Under the pieces are notes generated by a model. The model saw only the letters and a program-made list of their open reading frames with translations. It did not search any database and was not told the origin of the DNA. This document shows, piece by piece, positions 54,094-62,337 of a stretch of DNA of 64,000 nt. Origin of the DNA: Cytobacillus firmus (GTDB taxonomy: Bacteria > Bacillota > Bacilli > Bacillales > Cytobacillaceae). Both the position numbers and the translations under genes were made by a program. Numbering within the stretch: position 1 is the first letter of the stretch; the number at the start of each line of letters is the position of its first letter. The DNA is taken from NCBI RefSeq assembly GCF_023715565.1, contig NZ_JAMBOJ010000025.1:1-64000 (forward strand). The letters are read 5' to 3'.

Positions 54094-54293
54094 TTTTATT
54101 CCTTTCATTCTTGGTAAATTTTTAAATTGTATAACTCTAATACCCTCTCATAATAACCTTTATGTAATCCAATAGTTCTTTATTCAACTTTTCACAACCC
54201 CTATATTTTCCCAGTATCAATATTATTAATAAGTCCTTCTTTAACTAACCTGCCCCGTTAGTTAAGTGCATTCTTTCACAATATATATAACAT

Positions 54294-54327
54294 AAAAAAA
54301 TGGAGAGACTCAAATTAAGAGTCCTCC
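54294..54327 (-). terminator. Terminator of the 618-residue protein gene
   Basis: On the minus strand GGAGGACTC pairs with GAGTCTCTCC (one bulge), then TTTTTTT. The left arm overlaps the last codons. Confidence 0.7.
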
Positions 54328-56171
54328 TTACCTATACGACCGTTCCTAATCCTATGAAACACTTCTAGAGGATTGTTTGTTGTTTGTTCCCTTTTTACAA
54401 GATGTCCTCCTTCAAACTGCTTTTCCCATTCCTTCCTTTCTCTTTGCTTCTTATTTTCATATTCAGCTATTATCTCTTCTGCAGTATCAACCCTTGTCAA
54501 TTCCTTAATGACTGCATCAAGCGTCATATGTTCCATAGCTTTTTCACCGTATTTTTCTTCATACTCTCGAAACTCATCCTTAATATCTGCCATTGCCACT
54601 TCATATTCATCTTCTCCATGGAAGTGCTTAGAAGACTCAACATTTTGCTTGGCTTCAAGGATTTCGCATTGCAGTTCTAGATTATCCTGTACAATATCTT
54701 TAGGTGCTTGAATATCTTTGTGTTTACCTAGTTCTTTCTTGGTTAGTTCTTCTTGTTGTTCCTTTGCATTGAGGCTCGGTTCATTATAATGCAGAGTCCC
54801 TTTCTGATTTCTTTTCTCTTTTTCTACCCCCGCTTGGTTTTTTAGTCCTAGCAAATGTTCTAGTTCTTGACTCATAAGTAAATCATTCATATGTGATTCT
54901 GCTTTAACTTCTTCACATTCATTAACACTCATGCTGTGCAATAGGACATGAAGTTTTCTAATACAATCAACATATCTATCACTCTCAAGTAAAGCCATAT
55001 AAGGTGATTGTTCTTTCTCACCCATATAAGCATCCTCTTCCCTCTGTTGCTGAATGGATTTAGCTGCTTCTTCTTCTGACATACCTAATGCCCACAGCAA
55101 TTCTTGCATACCTTCGTCAATCTTACTCACCTTTTCATCGAACTTTTTAATTAAACTGTCATGTTTCTTTTGAGCATTTTCGACAACATAATCAAGCAAC
55201 CTGCTATGATATTCCTGTTCATTATCACCCATATTGAAGGAATTCGCCTCAGAAGGATAGTGAGCATTAATATACTCGTTAAATACGTTTTTGCGTAAAA
55301 CTTCGATTTGAAACAATTCATAAATATACTGCAATTCCATTGCATTGCCTTCAGCATCTTCCACATTCTCAAGATATTCAAGCCACTCAGCATTAAATGC
55401 CTTGGTTTTGGGAGAATTCTTGAACATAAGTGAATAAGATTTATTAATTCCATACTTTTTAAGTAACTCGTCTTCCCTGTTATTTATTTCCTCTGCAAGG
55501 ACTGTAGCAATATCAACAGGCGTATCCGTATTTTTCACTTTGCCTTGCCATGATGAGATTATCCTAATCAACCCCATTTTATCTTCAGCAGCTTGGTTAA
55601 GGACAGTAAATAATTGTCCTTTGCTCACGTTCCTTAATGTGTATGCAAGGTCTTGAAGTACCTCCTCTTCTCCATCCTCAAAGATGCCTAATTTAATCAT
55701 ATATTTTTTGTAAGGTTTCATTGCTTCTTTACTGAATATGCCATTCATAATGTCTTGCTCAGCTGGAGATATAATTCCAAAATAGGTCGCCCAAGCATTC
55801 CTAGTTCTCGGCTTATTGTCTACATCCGCTATCTTACTCATCACCATAAGTGCTAAATACATAGAGTGTACGGGTGCTTGTCCTTTATTAAATTGCCGCC
55901 CGTCTTCTTTCTTAGCCTTTTCTTTTCGCTTCTTATCAGTGTAAATTATTCGGTCTCTACCTTTACCTTCACCCGTTTCCTCAACCACCTCATAATAGCA
56001 TTTCATTTCTTTAATAAGAGAGTCGAATTGCCGCTTATTCAAATTCCCTTTATTCTTGTTCAACGAGTCTATTTGATGCGGAGTAAACTTCTTAACAGCA
56101 TTTGCAAGTGTCCATTTTTTTGCCACCTTAATACCCACTTTCTCTATATTTTTGTTATTGTTTTTAGCCAT
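54315..56171 (-). CDS. Unknown charged 618-residue protein
   Basis: The sequence is not recognised. The N-terminus (WTLANAVKKFTPHQIDSLNK, then YYEVVEETGEGKGRDRIIYT) looks like a small winged-helix region followed by a lysine-rich stretch. The middle is helical (NAWATYFGIISPAEQDIM) and the last 250 residues are acidic, coiled-coil-like (EQQEELTKKELGKHKDIQ). No catalytic motif or membrane segment is visible. It may be an element maintenance or DNA-binding protein. It stands alone, with a terminator and a 600-base upstream gap. Confidence 0.6.
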   Translation of the reverse strand: MAKNNNKNIEKVGIKVAKKWTLANAVKKFTPHQIDSLNKNKGNLNKRQFDSLIKEMKCYYEVVEETGEGKGRDRIIYTDKKRKEKAKKEDGRQFNKGQAPVHSMYLALMVMSKIADVDNKPRTRNAWATYFGIISPAEQDIMNGIFSKEAMKPYKKYMIKLGIFEDGEEEVLQDLAYTLRNVSKGQLFTVLNQAAEDKMGLIRIISSWQGKVKNTDTPVDIATVLAEEINNREDELLKKYGINKSYSLMFKNSPKTKAFNAEWLEYLENVEDAEGNAMELQYIYELFQIEVLRKNVFNEYINAHYPSEANSFNMGDNEQEYHSRLLDYVVENAQKKHDSLIKKFDEKVSKIDEGMQELLWALGMSEEEAAKSIQQQREEDAYMGEKEQSPYMALLESDRYVDCIRKLHVLLHSMSVNECEEVKAESHMNDLLMSQELEHLLGLKNQAGVEKEKRNQKGTLHYNEPSLNAKEQQEELTKKELGKHKDIQAPKDIVQDNLELQCEILEAKQNVESSKHFHGEDEYEVAMADIKDEFREYEEKYGEKAMEHMTLDAVIKELTRVDTAEEIIAEYENKKQRERKEWEKQFEGGHLVKREQTTNNPLEVFHRIRNGRIGKEDS

Positions 56172-56770
56172 AAATTCCTGTGCAGGATTTGTCTCTATAT
56201 ATAGGATTTTTCTATATAATAATTAGGGACAAATCTTGCACTGTTTTTTTGTCTTTGATTCCTTATATTTTTACTAACTGTTTTGATGATTTTAGGTGTT
56301 ATTTTTTTGAATTTACGTTTATTTAAATCTGATTCAACCTTATAACTTATGGATATCCGTTCTGGTCTTAGACAACACAAAAAAGGAGCGAATCTACATG
56401 CTCCGACCTTGTTAGAAAACACACTTATCCCCTGTCTAAGAATAGGCATGAAATAACCTATCCATTTCAATGTACGTAACAGGTATAGAAATAAGTGTGC
56501 CTCCTAATGAGGCGGTTGCATGTAAACTCAACTCCTTTATAGTTTATTTGATTATATTTTATTATTAAGTGATAATATCATAATACTATTAACCTTGAAA
56601 TGCAATAGATTTCACTAAAATTATAATTAGAGTCTTATCGAGAACTAGTAATAAAAACATTGTAAATAGAATTTCGTATAGGTCATAAAGGTACAAAATA
56701 TCCTCCTCGTATCGGAATTTTTTTTACCGTGTTGGTGTGGATTAGTGTGCTTGCTGCTACAATTACATAG
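56172..56770. other. 600-base gap in the island
   Basis: Short hairpins GGAGC/GCTCC (about 56385-56404) and GCCTCC/GAGGC (about 56500-56514) are seen, plus one copy of an island-specific short repeat (56703-56757). A 91-residue frame on the minus strand (56195-56470) is basic and low-complexity, has no ribosome site and is not called. Confidence 0.4.
56703..56757. repeat. Island short repeat, copy 1
   Basis: CCTCGTATCGGAATTTTTTT then ACCGTGTTGGTGTG and a GTGCTTGCTG tail match, with a few changes, the sequence at 59725-59776. Each copy lies just beyond the stop end of a minus-strand gene region. Confidence 0.5.
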
Positions 56771-58069
56771 TTAACAAAGCCATGATTTTCTTTTTGGCCT
56801 TTCCTCTTTATAAAACTCCTCAAATTGATGTCTTGTATTTGCTCCATAACCATATATATCATGGAAGTCAAAATGACATGATTCACATAATGTTACCCCA
56901 TTATCAACATCAATTCTTTTTTCTTTGCACCAATCGTACCCGTCCAGATGGTGAGCGTTTAGATTGCCACCACGACTGTCACCACAAAGAATACAAGTAT
57001 ACCTATCCCTATCATAAACTGCTATTCTCCATTTATCGTAACCCTGTATATGTCTTCCCCTTTCTCTTTCTTCATCTGTTTTATTTGGATTGTAATTTAC
57101 ATTATTTTCTCCTCTGTTATTTTCTAGGTAACACTCTTTACAACCATGACCGTTTCTTACGTTATCCCATATAGCTGTAAATTCATCATGGATTTCACAA
57201 ATAAATTTATATCTTGCATCCATACCTCTATAAATCTCATCATCTTTTAGTTTATAGTTACTTCCAAACTTAAAGTTTGGGTTTAACCTTAACCACAAGT
57301 GCATATTATAAGTTGATATTTCTGGATAATAGATATTGAATAAGAGTGGACTACGATTATCATTCTGTTGAATGTTTAATAAAGTTACCATGGCTTTATA
57401 ACCTTCATCACTTTCAACCATTAAAGGAACTTGTGTATTGACATACTTATATTCTTCACTTTCGATTAAACTCCACCCATCCGCTAATAATTCCTCATAT
57501 TCTTTTCTAACTTCATGTGGCATTCTTCTTCTAGTTTCCGCCCTTCTCTCTACAGTGGTATTCGGATTTCTATACCCCCATTGAAACCTAGTCCATGTTT
57601 GCTTGAATGGATTTCCTTTATCATCTATCCAATCTAAATACTCATCTGTTCCTTCAAATCTATCGCTTATTAATTTGTATAACGGCTCATATATACTTAA
57701 CCAAACTCTGATATTATGTATTGTATGAGGATTACTTAAACCAAATAAGAGCGGAGGATGCCCATTTCTTACATTTGCAACTGATTGATATGCTTTATAA
57801 CTCTCTTTTGCGATACCTGTCATAGGTGTGGCAATGTTTATATAAACTTGTCCTTCTTCAAGAACTAAACCATTCTTCAAGAAAACTTCTGTTGCAAAGT
57901 CAATATCATGTATTATTTTTTTGTTTACCTTCCAAAATTTCCAATTTTTATTCTTTATTGATTCAACAGTTCTACCAACCTTTTTTGCTATTTCTTCATA
58001 GCTTTTACCGCACCTTAACATTTCCTTACACAACTCTTCTTCTTCGTATGTCCATCTTTTGTTCACCAT
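56771..58069 (-). CDS. HNH endonuclease with N-terminal HTH and duplicated central repeats
   Basis: The 432-residue protein starts with a Myb-like HTH (RWTYEEEELCKEMLRCGKSY). Two related central repeats follow, marked by HPPLLFGLSNP...HNIRVWLSIYE and SPLLFNIYYPE...YNMHLWLRLNP. After a treble-clef knuckle (CEIHDEFTAIWDN...CKEC) comes the HNH nuclease: Cys359/Cys362, His373-His374, Cys395/Cys398 and His403. It resembles phage or intron-type homing endonucleases. The role may be DNA cleavage in element mobility or defence. Confidence 0.82.
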   Translation of the reverse strand: MVNKRWTYEEEELCKEMLRCGKSYEEIAKKVGRTVESIKNKNWKFWKVNKKIIHDIDFATEVFLKNGLVLEEGQVYINIATPMTGIAKESYKAYQSVANVRNGHPPLLFGLSNPHTIHNIRVWLSIYEPLYKLISDRFEGTDEYLDWIDDKGNPFKQTWTRFQWGYRNPNTTVERRAETRRRMPHEVRKEYEELLADGWSLIESEEYKYVNTQVPLMVESDEGYKAMVTLLNIQQNDNRSPLLFNIYYPEISTYNMHLWLRLNPNFKFGSNYKLKDDEIYRGMDARYKFICEIHDEFTAIWDNVRNGHGCKECYLENNRGENNVNYNPNKTDEERERGRHIQGYDKWRIAVYDRDRYTCILCGDSRGGNLNAHHLDGYDWCKEKRIDVDNGVTLCESCHFDFHDIYGYGANTRHQFEEFYKEERPKRKSWLC

Positions 58070-58107
58070 TTAATGCGACATCTCCCACCTAGAGTTCTAA
58101 AGTCTGT

Positions 58108-58815
58108 TTATTTAATTAACATCTTCTTTAGCTTTTTTCTCCTTCTTACAACTCTCCAATGGTTACTTATTCGAACATAATTTATTCTGCTTAGCTTAAT
58201 AATTGTGTCCCCATACACATGTATTCTCTTATCATGAATCTCGTAAATCTTCATTTCTCCATTCTCTTCAACAAGGTCAGCAAGCCAAATTTTCTTATTA
58301 AGTTTCATTTGTGCCTCATGAAAGGTAGCAGAACGTTTGTTGTATATCTCCCTGTATTCTTTAAGCACTGACGCCTGCAAGTACAAATCTGGATAATTTT
58401 CAATGCTTTGATAGTACTTGCGATTAATTAATGATATAGGCTGTGAAGGAAGGTATTTATCGCATCGGCTTATTCTATGAGCCATATTCAACTTTCTATT
58501 TATCAATTGTGTTCTCACATTAAGACCTCTTAGCTCCCTATACGTGTCTTTAGGGATGTACTTATGTATCTGCCTATTCTTCCTTTTAAGTTGTTTTTTC
58601 ACCCCATTTGAATCGAATAACAATAACCCGTCTCTAAAATTGTAGCGACGGAGGAATGATAGCAACTCATTTATTGCCAAAGCCTCAGCAATGTTGCTAT
58701 CTGTTTCGTTAACGATTATCCTTCTGCCTATTATGCTTTTATCTTCAAAGACAATTAAGAATGCTAAATATGCTTTATTATTTTTAACTGACGCGTCTGA
58801 GTATGCAATAAACAT
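58108..58815 (-). CDS. RNase H-like protein
   Basis: ATG 58815 is chosen because GGAGGTG lies five bases upstream. The N-terminal 125 residues match an RNase H fold: YSDASVKNNKAYLAFLIVF with Asp7, NIAEALAINELLSFL with Glu44, LLLFDSNGVKK with Asp68 and MAHRISRCDKYL with Asp119. All four catalytic acids are present, so the domain may be active on RNA/DNA hybrids. The C-terminal 110 residues are basic and unassigned (WRVVRRRKKLKK at the end). It follows the HNH-gene side of the island. Confidence 0.7.
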   Translation of the reverse strand: MFIAYSDASVKNNKAYLAFLIVFEDKSIIGRRIIVNETDSNIAEALAINELLSFLRRYNFRDGLLLFDSNGVKKQLKRKNRQIHKYIPKDTYRELRGLNVRTQLINRKLNMAHRISRCDKYLPSQPISLINRKYYQSIENYPDLYLQASVLKEYREIYNKRSATFHEAQMKLNKKIWLADLVEENGEMKIYEIHDKRIHVYGDTIIKLSRINYVRISNHWRVVRRRKKLKKMLIK

Positions 58816-59299
58816 GAATTCACCTCCAATCTCTTCGAAAATATCGAATTTATTATACAAAAAAAATCCCATAAAATCAACTGAATATTCTGATTATTAA
58901 ACAAAAGTATTGCAATATCAATAGTTTCTAGTATGTATTCTTTATTTAAAGAGTGATAATACAGTTTCATTTCAATATTCCCATATAATAAAAAGATGAT
59001 GTTCCTATAACTTACTATGTAGAAGATTGGACAACGTCAAATAATAAAGAAAGGAAGCAGTCCTGTGACTGCTCCCCTTTTTTTCCCCTTACACATCTAA
59101 TGAATTTAGTGGATTGTACTTATCATTTTCTTCTCTCAAATCGGTGTCCCACATTTCAACATACTTTAACTATCTTGTAATAGTGTCCAATAGTGGATAC
59201 ATGTCACCTACACTACTAGATTTAAATCTAATAGTATTTTCTTTAACACTAAAAGATGTTGCTAAAAGTCGATTTTTTCCACGTGACAATGTGTTTAAT
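58816..59299. other. 484-base gap in the island
   Basis: Contains a hairpin with T-run (59056-59085) and a 21-codon minus-strand frame from ATG 59154 (MWDTDLREENDKYN...) to TAA 59089 that is probably a scrap. Nothing else supported. Confidence 0.3.
59056..59085 (+). terminator. Orphan hairpin terminator, plus orientation
   Basis: AGCAGTC (59056-59062) pairs perfectly with GACTGCT (59067-59073), and seven T residues follow at 59079-59085. No plus-strand gene precedes it, so it may block incoming transcription or end an unseen RNA. Confidence 0.6.
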
Positions 59300-59446
59300 T
59301 TACCAATCACTTGCTTTGCGAGTCTTTACAGTCAAAAACATAATAGAATTAGAAAAAATATCTAATTCTTGCTCTAAAGATACTACTGTTAGATTTGGAT
59401 ATCTTTCTTGAACCTGTTTCATAGTTTCATTATACCTATCTACCAT
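59300..59446 (-). CDS. Hypothetical small protein (48 residues)
   Basis: ATG 59446 has AAAGGGATGG upstream. The product reads VDRYNETMKQVQERYPNLTV then VSLEQELDIFSNSIMFLTVK. No family recognised. It may be a small regulator such as an excisionase-like or antitoxin peptide given its place near the integrase, but no HTH is obvious. Confidence 0.4.
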   Translation of the reverse strand: MVDRYNETMKQVQERYPNLTVVSLEQELDIFSNSIMFLTVKTRKASDW

Positions 59447-59880
59447 AAAAATCCATCCCTTTCCCAAAGTAATTTGAACTTTATTACATTGATATAGTAT
59501 AGTCAAATTTAGTCAAAGACAAATAATTCTCCAAAATATTTTTTCCAACGTCTCACAGTTTTTTTAAACAATTTTCCTAACTGGTGAGAACTCGTCATGA
59601 CTTTTTCGAAGGTTATTGTTCGTATTTGACAAAAAGAAAACTATATTAATCAAAGCTAATCGACGTTCTTATAAAAATTAAAGAAAATTGTTTATTGTAG
59701 CATTAAATAAAGCCAATTTTATCCGTCTCGTATCGGAGTTTTTTACACCGTATGTGTGAGTTAACGTGCTAATGACATTTCCTCTAAAGGGAGGGGCAGA
59801 AAATGTGGATAACACCGCCTATTATACAGAAAAGAGATGAGTTTCCCCACCTTCCAAAAGTATTAACCCCTTAATGCAAC
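59447..59880. other. 434-base gap ahead of the integrase stop
   Basis: AT-rich with copy 2 of the island short repeat; no gene seen. Confidence 0.3.
59725..59776. repeat. Island short repeat, copy 2
   Basis: TCTCGTATCGGAGTTTTTT then ACACCGTATGTGTGAG and AACGTGCTAATG correspond to 56703-56757. Confidence 0.5.
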
Positions 59881-60855
59881 TTAGAATATATTATTCAAGG
59901 GCGAAAACATATCGTGCTGTGTTTTTACATCCATATCTGTCATCTGAATATATTTTCTTACCATTGACATCGATGTATGGCCAAGTATCTTCTGAAGGCT
60001 AAAAGGGTCTCCTCCATTCATCACATACATTAAAGCCCCTGTATGACGAAATGTATGCGGTGATACTCTTTTATTGGTAATGCCAGCAGCTTCTCCTATT
60101 TGACGTAAACTCCAACGTATAGTATCCGAAGAAAGAGGTTTTCCTTCATATGTTAGAAATAAATAATCGCTTTCAAATTCTTTAGTTTCCTTCAAGTATT
60201 CTTTTAATATTGATATGGTTCTAGCTGATAATGGGATTAGTCTTGCACGCCTTGTTTTTGTTTCAGTTGCTTCCAGTTTCACAAACCCATCATCAAGATG
60301 AACATTTTCCCTTTTTATTGCAACTAATTCGGAAACACGAACCATCGTATCTAATAAAAATTGAATAATTAATGCATTACGGAAACCTGCATAACTTTCT
60401 TTGTCAATAACCGACAATAACTTGCGTACTTCCTCTGCCGTAAATGATTCTATCAAATCCTGTGGTGTTCTTAAAATCTTTAAATCTTCATGGATAGGCT
60501 GCTGAATATAACCTTCTTTGCAACAAAATCGGAGGAACGCTCGCAATGTTCTGATTCGAACATTCGCTGTTACTGGAGATAATCCCTGCTCATACAACAT
60601 CCAAGAAATATATTCTCTAAATAAATCTCTAGTCATTTCGCTTCTGCTAATATCTTCATCCTCCAAAAACTTCATTAAATAGTCAAAATGCGACTTATAA
60701 TCCCTTAATGTCCGTTCTGACATACCCTCTGTTTGCTTGTATTTGCAAAACCGCTCATACAACCCAGTAAGAGTATCTAGATTAGCATTTCGCATTTTTC
60801 TGCTTGAGGTCTTACCTACATTGTATTTTCTTACTTTCTTTTGCTTTACTTCCAT
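59881..60855 (-). CDS. Tyrosine recombinase, element integrase
   Basis: The 324-residue protein has an N-terminal SAM-like core-binding domain (ERTLRDYKSHFDYLMKFLED) and a catalytic domain with the full set: Arg in LDTMVRVSELVAI, Lys in TKTRRARLIPLS, HxxR in VSPHTFRHTGALM, His in ILGHTSMSM and Tyr in VRKYIQMTD. It resembles XerC/D-like phage integrases. It lies 184 bases from the 3' end of the right tRNA-Sec gene and probably integrates the element there. The start is uncertain; AAAGGAG is 13 bases from ATG. Confidence 0.93.
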   Translation of the reverse strand: MEVKQKKVRKYNVGKTSSRKMRNANLDTLTGLYERFCKYKQTEGMSERTLRDYKSHFDYLMKFLEDEDISRSEMTRDLFREYISWMLYEQGLSPVTANVRIRTLRAFLRFCCKEGYIQQPIHEDLKILRTPQDLIESFTAEEVRKLLSVIDKESYAGFRNALIIQFLLDTMVRVSELVAIKRENVHLDDGFVKLEATETKTRRARLIPLSARTISILKEYLKETKEFESDYLFLTYEGKPLSSDTIRWSLRQIGEAAGITNKRVSPHTFRHTGALMYVMNGGDPFSLQKILGHTSMSMVRKYIQMTDMDVKTQHDMFSPLNNIF

Positions 60856-60878
60856 GGTAATTAATGCACTCCTTTTAT

Positions 60879-60965
60879 CGGTCTAAATTGGGTGAAACCG
60901 ACGTGGATTCGTGCGGTCTAAGGCAAGGGTCACCAACGGTCTCTGGCATCGGTCTCCCTCGGTCT
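60879..60965 (+). repeat. Five CGGTCT direct repeats at the right end (candidate integrase arm sites)
   Basis: CGGTCT occurs at 60879, 60914, 60937, 60950 and 60960, all in the same orientation, between the integrase start and the tRNA terminator. Similar words in the same orientation and near-equal spacing sit at the left end. Confidence 0.6.
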
Positions 60966-60979
60966 ACTATTAAAACGTC

Positions 60980-61014
60980 AAAAAACCGCACGAGTGTAGA
61001 AATCCTCGTACGGT
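60980..61014 (-). terminator. Terminator of the right tRNA-Sec gene
   Basis: On the minus strand ACCGTACGAG pairs with CTCGTGCGGT (one wobble) followed by TTTTT, 25 bases after the tRNA 3' end. Confidence 0.75.
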
Positions 61015-61038
61015 ATAAACATCAGACATATGTATATT

Positions 61039-61135
61039 TGGCGGGACCGCCTGGGAATCGAACCCAGCTGACCTGGCACGCAGGTCACAAGCGGTTTTGA
61101 AGACCGTGGAGGGCACCAGCACCCCAATCAGCCCC
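61039..61135 (-). tRNA. selC: tRNA-Sec (UCA), right copy
   Basis: The same 97-base structure as the left copy, with a perfect 7-bp variable arm (TGACCTG with CAGGTCA) and encoded CCA. A consensus promoter sits directly upstream, so this is the copy most likely to be expressed and to represent the original chromosomal promoter. Selenocysteine insertion also needs SelA, SelB and SelD, which are not in this window. Confidence 0.92.
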
Positions 61136-61150
61136 GTAAAGACTATTCCT

Positions 61151-61179
61151 ATTATAAGTGCAAACCGTGCTGCTTTCAA
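61151..61179 (-). promoter_or_regulatory. Sigma-A promoter of the right tRNA-Sec
   Basis: On the minus strand TTGAAA (61179-61174) and TATAAT (61156-61151) are exactly 17 bases apart. The tRNA 5' end lies 16 bases beyond the -10 box. Confidence 0.85.
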
Positions 61180-61259
61180 GACTTATGACTCCGTTCTTGT
61201 CGTTTCTCGGGACAAAGCTTATAATAAGAATAGGAAAATATGTGTGTAGGTGAAGGAAA

Positions 61260-61685
61260 ATGCTAGAAGGCTGGTTTATGTATTTTATATTGTTCTGGGT
61301 TGTCATTCTGACTTCGTTCTTTGCGATTGGCGGTTTTTTTATGTTCCGCAAGTTTTTAAAACGCATGCCGAAAGAAGACGGCAAATCGGATTTGGATTGG
61401 GAAGAGCATTATGTCAATGAAACGCGGCATCTATGGCAGCAAAGGGAAAAAGATTTGCTGGAGGATCTCGTAAGTCCGGTTCCTGAACTGTTCAGGGATG
61501 TAGCAAGAATGAAGATAGCCGGCAAAATTGGAGAACTTGCAGTAAATGAAAAGGCAGATCAAATTGATCAGGACCTTCTGATTCGAGGTTACATTCTAGC
61601 CACGCCAAAACGGGACCACAAATTTCTGCGCAAAAAGTTGACAGAAAAACAGATAAGTATCACGCCATATGAACATTTATTCTAA
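61260..61685 (+). CDS. yneK: DUF2621 membrane protein YneK
   Basis: The 141-residue protein has one N-terminal membrane helix (YFILFWVVILTSFFAIGGFF) and a soluble tail with LDWEEHYVNETRHLWQQREK and LRKKLTEKQISITPYEH, as in B. subtilis YneK. The function is unknown. Its place next to ccdC, the yneI-type regulator and ccdA matches the B. subtilis yne locus. It is the first core gene right of the island. Confidence 0.85.
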   Translation: MLEGWFMYFILFWVVILTSFFAIGGFFMFRKFLKRMPKEDGKSDLDWEEHYVNETRHLWQQREKDLLEDLVSPVPELFRDVARMKIAGKIGELAVNEKADQIDQDLLIRGYILATPKRDHKFLRKKLTEKQISITPYEHLF

Positions 61686-61686
61686 G

Positions 61687-61715
61687 CCATTTCGGAACAC
61701 CGAAATGGTTTTTTA
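61687..61715 (+). terminator. Terminator after yneK
   Basis: CCATTTCGG (61687-61695) pairs perfectly with CCGAAATGG (61700-61708), followed by TTTTTTA. Confidence 0.85.
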
Positions 61716-61793
61716 TTTTTTCGACTTTAAGGATACTCACCACCTATATTGAATAGAAATGGAGAGTAACTCTATCCATAAAGGAGTAATCCC

Positions 61794-62288
61794 ATGACTA
61801 CAAAAGAAGTTTTATTAAAACAGCTATCCGCCTGTCTCGACCAGCCTAATTGGTTTGTCCCGCTATCAGCTGCCATCGGAGGATTATCAGGAAAAGAAGC
61901 ATCTTACAAGTCAGGAACCGGTCATTCCATCTGGCAGATTGTCACCCACCTTACTTTCTGGAATGACCGCTATCTAACCAGGTTCAAAGAATTGCCGCTC
62001 GCCCAAACTCATATCGCTAATGACGAAACTTTTAAGCTTAATGAATCCCCTACTGACGAGGATTGGCATTCTGCCATAAAAGCTATTCAAAACGTCTTGA
62101 CTGAGTGGATCAAAGTCCTGGAAGAATGCAGTGAAGAAAAGCTGCTCTCCTCAGCCTATAAGGAACCGGTCGAATCCTGGTCGTCTGTCATTTCAAATTT
62201 AACCATACACAATGCCTATCACATTGGCCAGATCGTAGAAATCCGGAAATTGCATGGAGTTTGGGACCCTAAAAATGGAGTCCATTAA
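61794..62288 (+). CDS. DinB-family putative metal-dependent enzyme
   Basis: The 164-residue protein is a four-helix DinB/YfiT-like bundle. The metal site is suggested by His in QIVTHLTFWNDRY and the pair in TIHNAYHIGQIVEIRK. Members include bacillithiol S-transferases and maleylpyruvate isomerase-like enzymes. GGAG precedes ATG 61794. It is inserted between yneK and ccdC relative to the B. subtilis order. Confidence 0.85.
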   Translation: MTTKEVLLKQLSACLDQPNWFVPLSAAIGGLSGKEASYKSGTGHSIWQIVTHLTFWNDRYLTRFKELPLAQTHIANDETFKLNESPTDEDWHSAIKAIQNVLTEWIKVLEECSEEKLLSSAYKEPVESWSSVISNLTIHNAYHIGQIVEIRKLHGVWDPKNGVH

Positions 62289-62299
62289 ATAACAATAAA

Positions 62300-62330
62300 A
62301 AAGCCGCCGAGCGTAATGACAGGCGGCTTT
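62300..62330. terminator. Bidirectional terminator between dinB-like and ccdC
   Basis: AAAGCCGCC (62300-62308) pairs with GGCGGCTTT (62322-62330), perfect 9-bp stem. Confidence 0.75.
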
Positions 62331-62337
62331 CAATCTA

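Larger units (their letters stand above)
42088..61135. mobile_element. Integrative element of about 19 kb bounded by two tRNA-Sec genes
   Basis: Two 97-base tRNA-Sec genes in direct orientation, 96/97 identical and preceded by near-identical CATATGTATA, bound the segment. A tyrosine integrase lies next to the 3' end of the right copy, the usual site for tRNA-targeting islands. Both ends carry clustered CGGTYY words. Contents are a type I restriction set, a HEPN protein, a GNAT/antitoxin-like pair, a serine recombinase, HNH and RNase H-like proteins and unknowns. No relaxase, type IV secretion or phage structural genes are seen. Confidence 0.85.

Noticed and set aside
56195-56470. A 91-codon minus-strand frame in the island gap
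   Set aside because: No ribosome site, low-complexity basic composition and no recognisable domain.
60864-61100. A 78-codon plus-strand frame over the right tRNA-Sec gene
   Set aside because: It is antisense to the tRNA and crosses the integrase arm repeats; no ribosome site.
42088-61135. Interpretation of the island as a prophage or conjugative element
   Set aside because: There are no capsid, tail, terminase, portal, relaxase or secretion genes, only an integrase, a resolvase and cargo.
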